NCBI RefSeq assembly: GCF_010093595.1
Contig: NW_022985438.1
Coordinates: 2,283,150-2,347,149, forward strand
Length of the DNA: 64,000 nucleotides
From: Mytilinidion resinicola
Taxonomy: Eukaryota > Ascomycota > Dothideomycetes > Mytilinidiales > Mytilinidiaceae
Direction of reading: 5' to 3'
The notes beneath the pieces were generated by a model. The model was given only the letters and a program-made list of their open reading frames with translations. It was not told the DNA's origin and made no database searches. The position numbers were made by a program, and so were the translations under genes. How positions within the stretch are numbered: position 1 is the stretch's first letter; the number at the start of each line of letters is the position of its first letter. Below are positions 56,586-64,000 of this stretch, piece by piece.

Positions 56586-57142
56586 GGTGGCGTGATATAT
56601 TTCGTCGTAAGTTCTTTGTGGAAGATTCAATGCTCAGCATACGATGTGACAAGCAGAAGTCTCTTTGAAGAAAGTGGGAGGGTTGGTGACGAGGTATAAA
56701 TGCCTTTCGTTGTTGGAAGGCCTGAGGGTCACAGCATATGCCGGTCTGACATTAGCTTCAACCCCGCAAATCCCCACTTAACGGATGTAGCGCCCTATTC
56801 ATCACTAGATGGTGGCACGGTCGGATGGATGGCGACTATCTGATGAATACATCACCGCATGGCTTCACTGGTTCTACTATAAACTGATTTGTGAAGAGTA
56901 CTAACATTTAGTCAGATGCTAGGCGTGGATCTATCAACGTCAATTGCTCTTGCGATTACTGATATATCACCAATCACCAAATGAGACAGTTAAGCACCCG
57001 CAAGACATAGTATTCCATGTAGCTCTTATTAATTAGACTGCGCTAAAGTCAATTATTGCACTTCTTCCTCCCCTGCTTCTTCTCATTCTCTCATCGCTCC
57101 CCATACCCATCCCTCGCGTGGATATTATAATGAATTCCGACA
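56586..57142. other. Intergenic, promoter of the DUF3237 gene
   Basis: About 560 bp, AT-rich from 56880 to 57060. No gene is seen. Confidence 0.45.
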
Positions 57143-60100
57143 TCATCTAAACCCAGGAAGTTTCCCGCCTTTGTTCTTCTTCTTGGCTTTCTTAGCCTCA
57201 GGCCTGCCACCAAAGACACCTCGCTCGACCTGACTTGCTAATGCAGGTTGCGAGTTCGCCTGTGTAGATTGGCTATGATCCTGCCTGAACGGACCAGGCG
57301 AACTTCGCAGCGGCACCGACTCAGACGTCGCAAAAGGTTGTGACTCCGAAGTTGAGAAAGGAGGCATAGAGGATGCGGCATCCGCTACTGCCGTTTCTCG
57401 ACGCTGCCTCTTGAGATGACGTTCTGCCTTTCGTCGTATCCTAGCACGTTGTGGTTCAGACATGCCTTCGTCCTCGTTGATTGACATAGTCTCTCTGATT
57501 GCTTTGGTGGTAGCTTCCCAGTCGTAGTTGGCGGGGTCTTGGCCAAAATGGTTTCTCCAGTGCAACAGGACCTGGCTGCCGGCACTATGCTCAGATTGCG
57601 TAAGCCTTTGTGGTTTGGTGATTTGTACATGTTGCCTGAGACGTGTGATTGGATTGTCGCCAGAGCCTTGGGAGCTCGAGGTGAAAGTAGAACCAGAGGC
57701 GACCGATGGAGTTGTCTCTGGAGTGGGAAGCGATGATATCGGGTTGCTAGAGCTAGGACGCGTATTCCAGCTTGGTGGTTCAGACTCTTTCTCCTTCCCT
57801 TTACCTGAAGGCCTCACAGGTAACGCAAATCCGGCCGTTTCTTGTGATTTAGGCTGTGAGTCTTCCGGTTTCGATGGCGGCGAGTCCACGATACGGAGCC
57901 TAGAACTTGCAAGCAACACCTCTGTAGATATGAGACGAGCAACCCTCTCCTTCACTTGTCGAATCCGAATGGGGATGTTTCGGGGTAGGGGTGCGATGTA
58001 GGTACGAAGTAGTTCATCATAGACTGACGCTATGGAAAGACCAGCATTCGAATCAGGTGCCATGTTCTTCAATAGCCAGGGTGCAGTGCGTATCTCTAAC
58101 TGCGGTTGATCGGGTTCGTTTTTGCGAAGCGTTGCTTGGAACAACTCGTCAAACTTAGATGAGATTGCGTCAATGTCGGCGACTTGAATTGGGGATTGAA
58201 TAAGATCGAACCTGCAGCTTCATTAAAACGAGGCATCAAAGCGTAGAACGTAACGGAACTTACAACGTGCCAAATGGTTCAGCTCGAACAGTATCGTCTT
58301 CATCTAGTTGATTTCTAATCCGCTCCAGGAGGCTTACGATGTCGACTCCTGGAATGCCCTCACGGTCTGGATACATGCCAAGTTCTCGCAATTCATTATA
58401 CATAAACTCGTTACTAACGGACCAAGGATCATTATCGGTCCATTTCAGCGATCGTGAGAGAGCTGCCCTTGTCCTCGAACGATCGGTGATTGAGCCACTG
58501 ATTTTACTTCCACTGATATCAGGATTATAGAGTATTCCATCGGGCACAATGAAATCGTCCTTCTCGTTTTCAGTGACGTAGTTAACACTCTTCTTGAGTT
58601 GAGCAAGACTGTGGCCCTTTTTACGCCAGGAAGGATGCTTGACGACAATGCCTGTTTCACCCTGGTCTTCTGCCCTTTGTGAATGGATGAGGATCTGGTG
58701 AACACTAAGATCGTTCAAAATGACAGTGATGCTGTAGAAGAAGACATCGTCGTTTCTGATGTAGGTGCGTCCGGGGCCGTCACCCTGCTTTTCACTCTGA
58801 CCAAATAGACAGTACTCTACATCTAGCGAAGAAATGCGTTTCCCTGATTCTAAATCCCGGACCAAAAAGCTAGGGAGTCTCAATTGGGTTGGTGCCAACG
58901 ATGAACTGGGTAGCGAAGAAGATGCGTCTGCCGATTCGGAGCATTGTAGAACTGAGATAAGACTGTTTAATCGCGAAAAGATGAAGATTCTCGTTTCTGA
59001 ACACATACACTTAGCCCAGGTCTTGTTTTATGCTTAGGGTAATAACCATACCTTCTAGCTCGCTATTGGACAAGCGGATCTGTAAAGTTAAATCCTCGGC
59101 CCCCCGAAAATGTCTCCAAGATAGAATTACGGCGGCTTCAGACTCTTGTAGACCATAGTCAGTGTCCTCAGCTGCCGACCTGACCTCCACGAGATATAAC
59201 ATCGTCGACGTTAGAACGAAGAATCTCTTCTGATTTTGTTGGCTCCTTTGGACATCTAGAATCCAAGACGAGGTGCGTGCGAGCCCAAAGTCCGGGCAAC
59301 TCAAACGCTTCGCTTCTTTGGTTTCGCCACTGATATCGAATACACCCATCTGCCTCCTGTTACAGACAACAATGGTATTGACATTGCCTATCCATAGTAT
59401 CCTTGCCCACCCGTCCTCCGATGCCTGAGTAGCTCCAGGCACGTCTGAGATGGGATCTTCCGGGGTTGGAGGTATAATCGTACCCGTGTAAGAGCATGAT
59501 ATATCGTAATCTACCCTTCTGCGATCCTGACCTACTAACTCCCACACACTCCAGTTTCCCTTTTCATCAACAAAGGCGAGTTGTCGACGATACCATGGAT
59601 TAAAAGACACATCGGCATGAGGAGAGCCACCAGTACGTGCGAACGGGATATCTAAGATTGGATGTGGATCAAGCCTCGAGGGAGGCAAACGATGGGTCTC
59701 TGAAAGTCTCGTCTCTATCGGCGACCAGCGGAGAAAAGGGCGAAAAAGGACAGTCTTTGCTGGCATACGTGCTGCCATGAATGAGCCACTTTGGCTTGAG
59801 TCTCCAAAACAGATTTGTCGGATAGAGGCGCCCTCTCCCGGCCACCAGCCGCTCCAGCCGTCCTCCTTGTGAAGACTAGACACATTCAACCACACGCCTT
59901 GATCCTCCCCCCATCCTTGCCGGTCTTCACGGACCCGTACTATACGGAGCATATGTCCTGTTTCCCCGCAAGGCATGGCTGCAATCCGAAATTTCCCTGT
60001 GTCTTGTACGTCGATGTCCGTGATGTGGCCGAAAGCGAGGATGTCTCCAACAGCGGGGTCATAGTTGGATATAACAGAGACTATAGATGCTGAGACTTTC

Positions 60101-60378
60101 GAGAGTTCGGGGAGGGGCTCGAGAGCAGGGACTAGATCTGGATTATGCAGGGCCAATGTTTTGATGCTGTGGTACAATGGTTTTTCCTTGATAGTTTCCA
60201 GGATTTCAGACTCGGCATCGTGAGTGTCTGTTGAGCTAAATATGGTTGATGAGGTTAAAGACTTTAGTATTTGGTGTTTTTTAGGCAGTCTCGGAAAAAG
60301 CCATTGCTTCTTCTCTTGATCGTAGAATGGTGTACCGAAATGACCATAGCTGAGGTCAATCGCCGGGACTTCAGCCAT
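57143..60378 (-). CDS. RRN6: RNA polymerase I core factor subunit Rrn6
   Basis: Homologue of Rrn6/TAF1C, a component of the core factor that loads RNA polymerase I on the rDNA promoter. Three exons (59052-60378, 58264-58996, 57143-58211; introns 55 and 52 nt) give 1042 aa. The N-terminal part is the Rrn6 beta-propeller region: DLSYGHFGTPFYD, SFMAARMPAKTVLFRP, DVSFNPWYRRQLAFVDEKGNWSVWEL, ILWIGNVNTIVVCNRRQMGVFD. Helical and then Ser/Gln-rich disordered segments follow, and the end is basic (KKAKKKNKGGKLPGF). That Lys-rich tail, with SQ/SS-rich DNA before it, is usual in fungal Rrn6. It is divergent with SPC25. Confidence 0.87.
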
Positions 60379-60683
60379 TTGGTCTGAGTTTGAGAGTTTG
60401 CTCGAAGAAAGCGGTGCAGCAAAAAAGCATAGTTGGACGTATGGGTTGAGAAGCTCACGATGCGGACGTGAAGTGAAGTCGTATAACGCGCAGATAAAAG
60501 TTCGGAGGGGAGCTCAATTCCGCGCTAATATCTTCACGTGATCGTCGGCGTTTATAGCCGCCGACATTTTACCCTAGCAACGAACTCAAAGCAACAACAA
60601 ACCGTCACTCTTCAAACATCAACCTCCATCCTCAAAAACTACTTCTTCTGCGATCAACCCACACCTTCGCAATCCACAACACT
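60379..60683. promoter_or_regulatory. Divergent promoter RRN6/SPC25
   Basis: Only 305 bp between the two start codons, so the promoters overlap or share sites. CACGTG-like TTCACGTGATC lies at 60534-60544. Palindromic CACGTGA is a known site class for bHLH factors such as Cbf1; its use here is inference. Confidence 0.45.
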
Positions 60684-61508
60684 ATGGCCACCATGTTCGA
60701 GCCCACGCTCTCCGGCAGCACCATGCGCCTTGCCTCCGCGGAAACCCCCTCAATGGCCGACCAGCTCCCCAGCATCAACTTTGGCTTTGAGGAGCTCCGA
60801 CTGCGCATGGCCCAGTTCACGGCGCGTTTCGACGACTTCATCGACAAGGGGCGCAAGCGCGTCTTGGAGGAGCGCAATAACTTCCGCATGAATGTCGCCG
60901 AGCTCCAAGGTACGACACCTGCTAGGTATACCCAATGCGCACAACTAATGTTTATGTCTGCAGAGGACCAGAAAATGAAGAAGCGCGATATCGAGATCCT
61001 GACGCTCAAATCTGCCACGCACGCCCAAACCCTCGCGAAAGAGTCGGCCGAAACAGCAGAAATGCACGCGGCTATCACGACACTCACAGAGCAGCGCGAC
61101 GAGCGCCTTGCTAACCGCGATACCCTGAAAGCTCAGATCGTGGAGGTTCAGAAGGCTGTCTCGGCTAGGCGGGAGGCGCAGCTGAAGCACCGACGCTACC
61201 TTGACGGCCAGGCGAGACACAATGAACCGGAATTGGATTTCTGGGAGAACTACCTGAGCATGAAGATAGACGGGGCGGGCCTCCAAGACCGGATCAAATT
61301 CACTTTCAACAACATCAACGAGAGGGAATGGGAGCGGGAGGCTTGGTTTGAGATTGATACCTCGGAAAGAGAAGTCAGGGTCATCCACTACCGGCCAAAG
61401 ATCGAGAAGGAGGAGGTGGACAGGGTACAGGAACGGTACAACGAGTGCAGAGAATTCAGCGTTCTCTTGAAGGGGATGCGCGAGCTATTTATCGAGGCGC
61501 TCAAATGA
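60684..61508 (+). CDS. SPC25: Kinetochore protein Spc25 (Ndc80 complex)
   Basis: Subunit of the Ndc80 complex that links centromeric nucleosome-bound proteins to spindle microtubules. Two exons, 60684-60909 and 60964-61508, give 256 aa. The 54-nt intron contains no stop, so an unspliced 274-codon frame is also open; phase-1 splicing (ELQ-EDQKMKKRD) matches the family. N-terminal segment DQLPSINFGFEELRLRMAQF, a coiled coil from about residues 45 to 160, and a globular RWD-like C-terminus (LDFWENYLSMKIDG, IKFTFNNINE, WFEIDTSEREVRVIHYRPK). Length is normal for fungi. Confidence 0.92.
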   Translation: MATMFEPTLSGSTMRLASAETPSMADQLPSINFGFEELRLRMAQFTARFDDFIDKGRKRVLEERNNFRMNVAELQGTTPARYTQCAQLMFMSAEDQKMKKRDIEILTLKSATHAQTLAKESAETAEMHAAITTLTEQRDERLANRDTLKAQIVEVQKAVSARREAQLKHRRYLDGQARHNEPELDFWENYLSMKIDGAGLQDRIKFTFNNINEREWEREAWFEIDTSEREVRVIHYRPKIEKEEVDRVQERYNECREFSVLLKGMRELFIEALK

Positions 61509-61606
61509 GTCTGTTGAGTTGATGGTGTCTTGGGAGTTTTTGATGAGTACAGTCTGTGTATAAAGGCTTCAAGAAACTGCCTTGGCCTCAATAAGGCGTT
61601 TCTCCT

Positions 61607-63799
61607 TTACCTCTTTGCTATGCGATAATACTCCGGCGCGTATTCTAGCAGCCATCCTTTCTCAATCTTGGTGATATCCCGTATGAACGTCTTGTTTCCC
61701 GTTTCCATGACCTCGTGGAAAATGACCCAGTCCGCTTTCCGGTTCTGAATGCCTGTTAGTCCTGCTCTACAGATTTTAAATGCTGACAAGCTTACAAACA
61801 TCAGCGAGGTTGGATGTGCGTGTAGCACTGTCCCTCCATCAACCGTCCTGAAGGATCCATCTGGCTGCATTCTCGCCACATGAGCAAAGAATCCAGATGT
61901 CAAGCATCTGCGGATCTTCTCTGCCATATCAAGCCCCCCAGCTCTTAGGACCATTGAGTCCCTGCCCAGACTTTCGTCCACGTTGATCCCAAACCTCTCC
62001 AAGTACCTTTTAAGCTGGTTTCTTATACTCACTGCCCGAGTCATTGATTTGAAGTTCAGGTAGTTGTCGCGACACCATTTCGCCTCCTTCTTCCCCTTGG
62101 TCACGAATGCTTGATAGACATTCAACAAAGTCAGATGGTCGCCTTCCTCTGCGGCAAACTTCCTGCGCGCAGTCTCTTGAGACTTCTTCTCGCCTTCATG
62201 ATGGAACCACACGGCGCCTTGGAGACTCGTCATCGCTGCTATCGATAGAGCTTCGCTGAGGCAGTCGAAGTTTGAGGCTGAGAGAAGCACTTTACCCATC
62301 ATGGGCTCGACGGAAAGCTCTGCCATGCGGGTTCCAAGTGGCTTAGTGAGTCTAGCGTAGTCATCTAGAGCGCCGAGAGAGAAGAGAAGTTCAAGAGCTC
62401 GCACCATGAGCTCGGACGGAGGAGGAGTCAGGTAGTCGAATCGGGCGATGTTGTCAATGCCCAGCGCTTTTAGTTGGAGCACTACTGGAGCGAGATTGGA
62501 GCGCTGGATCTCGGGTACAGTCGACTCAGCGAGACCTTCGAAGCTTTGCTCTGTAAAGAGGCGGTAGCATTTCCCAGCTTTGGTGCGACCTGCTCTTCCT
62601 GCACGCTGGGTTGCCGAAGCCTTGGAGACGGGGACCGCAGTCAATGTCTCGATGCCGGTCACTGGGTTGTACGCACGGAGCTTGACATATCCGCAGTCAA
62701 TAACGTAGACTATTCCATCTATTGTCACAGATGCTTCGGCGATGTTCGTGGCGATAATGACCTTGCGAGTGTTGTCTGGTGCTGGCTCAAATACGTACAT
62801 TTGTTGATCCGTCGTAAGGCCAGCATAGAGAGGGAGAGGTTGTAGTGACGGAGCGTTGGGATTGAGAGTGCCCATTCTGTCAGCAATCATGTCCATAGCG
62901 GTCTCGATTTCTTCGCGACCGGTGAGGAATACAAGAATATCGCCATCTGGCTCAGAGGAATGGATATCGAAGACTGTCTTTACTGCCCTTTCGACGTAGT
63001 CTTCCGCTGGTTCTTCGAGGTAATGGATATCCACCGGATACATTCTGCCTTCCAGACTGATGATGCGCCCGATGGTACCGCCTGGCTCGGAATCCCCATT
63101 GCTATTTTCAGCTTGGGAATCACTGGCGAAGAATTGCAGGAAATTTTCCGCGTCCAGCGTGGCACTGCTGACTACGATTCTAAGGTCGGAGCGCTTCTTC
63201 CTAATTTTCTTCAGAAGGCCCAAGAGAATGTCGGAGCTTAATGAGCGTTCGTGGGCTTCGTCTACCATGATGACAGAGTAACGAGAGAGAAGGGGGTCGA
63301 CCAAAGCTTCCCTGAGCAGCAGGCCATCGGTCAGAAACTTGATGCGAGTAGCAGCAGATGTGACATCCTCAAAGCGGATAGAATAGCCAACCTGTAGTTC
63401 ATGAGCAGTCGTTCTGGAGACGATGGCTGGGTTTACGAACCTCTTGACCTAACTTGCATCTCATCTCCTCTGCGACTCTTGCTGCTACTGTTGTTGCGGC
63501 TACCCGGCGCGGCTTTCACACAAAGTCAGCTTGCTGGAGTTTCATACGGAGATGATATATCGCGCCAACTGACCTACCTGCGTAACAGCAATGCATTTTT
63601 CTTTCGACGACCATCCTGCCTGGTCAAGGTACTGTGGGATCTGCGTCGTCTTGCCACTGCCGGTCTGCCCTACGACGATAGTGACGGGGAAGGTCTCGAT
63701 GAGATAGAGTAGAGCATCTCGATGGCGAGCAATTGGGAGCAAGGCGGGTGGTTTGTAGAGTGAAGCAATGTATGAAGAGCCTATCTCTTGCTCCGCCAT
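61607..63799 (-). CDS. DHX35: DEAH-box RNA helicase, DHX35-like
   Basis: SF2 DEAH-box NTPase of the Prp2/Prp16/Prp22/DHX group, closest in layout to DHX35, a spliceosome-associated helicase lost from budding yeast. Four exons (63578-63799, 63441-63512, 61796-63391, 61607-61744; introns 65, 49, 51 nt) give 675 aa. Motif I GQTGSGKT is at residues 44-51, DEAH at 142-145, SAT near 177, QRAGRAGRTKAGKCYRL as motif VI. Helicase-associated and OB-fold domains end in KIEKGWLLEYAPEYY. The last 51-nt intron is in frame and stop-free, so it is easily read through; the join LMFNRKADWVIFHEV supports removing it. The start is the first ATG (MAEQEIGSS). Confidence 0.9.
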
Positions 63800-64000
63800 T
63801 GTATGAGTTGGGTGCACTCAAGCAAATGCACATGGAATTCAGGTCAAGGATGAAGCAACACGTAGACCCAGCATCATGAAGAACATATATTGATGCTTGG
63901 CATGGTGTTGAACAGCTTCACCACGCCGATTCACCTGGGATCTTAGACGCTAGGACGAAGACGGTAAGACCGACAGGGATCAGAGCATCTCACTTCTGTC
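63800..64000. promoter_or_regulatory. Upstream region of the DHX35-like gene
   Basis: Promoter and leader of the minus-strand helicase gene up to the window edge. No other gene is visible. Confidence 0.4.

Noticed and set aside
1..64000. CRISPR arrays, rRNA or tRNA genes
   Set aside because: No regular spacer arrays or rRNA sequence seen; tRNA-like B-box fragments (for example near 28410) do not complete a cloverleaf. A tRNAscan search would settle the tRNA question.

Overview
The window looks like a chromosomal segment of a filamentous ascomycete (Pezizomycotina). The genes are typical fungal single-copy genes. Almost all are split by short GT-AG introns, mostly 45-100 nt, with TGCTAAC/GCTAAC-type branch sites. 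They lie on both strands without operon logic. A Dothideomycete is a plausible guess, but the sequence alone does not settle it. All exon models below were built by reading splice sites and checking that phase and protein family continue across each junction. No RNA evidence was available.

Left part (1-17.3 kb): the tail of a pogo/Fot1-like DNA transposon; the TFIIH helicase SSL2/XPB on the minus strand; HID1 (Golgi/secretory trafficking) diverging from it; an epoxide-hydrolase-like protein that seems to have lost its catalytic residues; S-adenosylmethionine decarboxylase SPE2; a small hypothetical gene; and a DnaJ-domain gene interrupted by a 249-bp transposon-like insertion that could be spliced out.

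Central accessory region (17.3-29.7 kb): a repeat-rich island with three tandem minus-strand copies of a DUF6604-type gene. Copy 1 (25.1-27.7 kb) is intact, copy 2 (21.8-24.3 kb) has several frameshifts and a nonsense codon, and copy 3 (18.1-20.6 kb) has a single in-frame stop. A fragment of a GMP synthase gene is stranded between copies 1 and 2. Degenerate dispersed repeats, one with RIP-like transitions, lie around the array.

Right part (29.7-64 kb): mostly housekeeping. Oxidosqualene cyclase ERG7, a disordered conserved protein, a WDR89-like WD40 protein, succinate dehydrogenase SDH3, a cytochrome P450, an AIM6-like phosphodiesterase, a large alpha/beta hydrolase with a long disordered N-terminus, a sterol-desaturase/fatty-acid-hydroxylase superfamily protein, the proteasome ubiquitin receptor RPN13, two small divergent Cys-rich proteins, a nine-exon DUF3237 gene with micro-exons, the Pol I factor RRN6, kinetochore SPC25, and a DHX35-type DEAH helicase.

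The genes do not form an obvious pathway or biosynthetic cluster. The most interesting material is the decaying DUF6604 array with its embedded relics, the intron-like insertion in the DnaJ gene, the probable pseudo-epoxide-hydrolase and the micro-exon DUF3237 gene.
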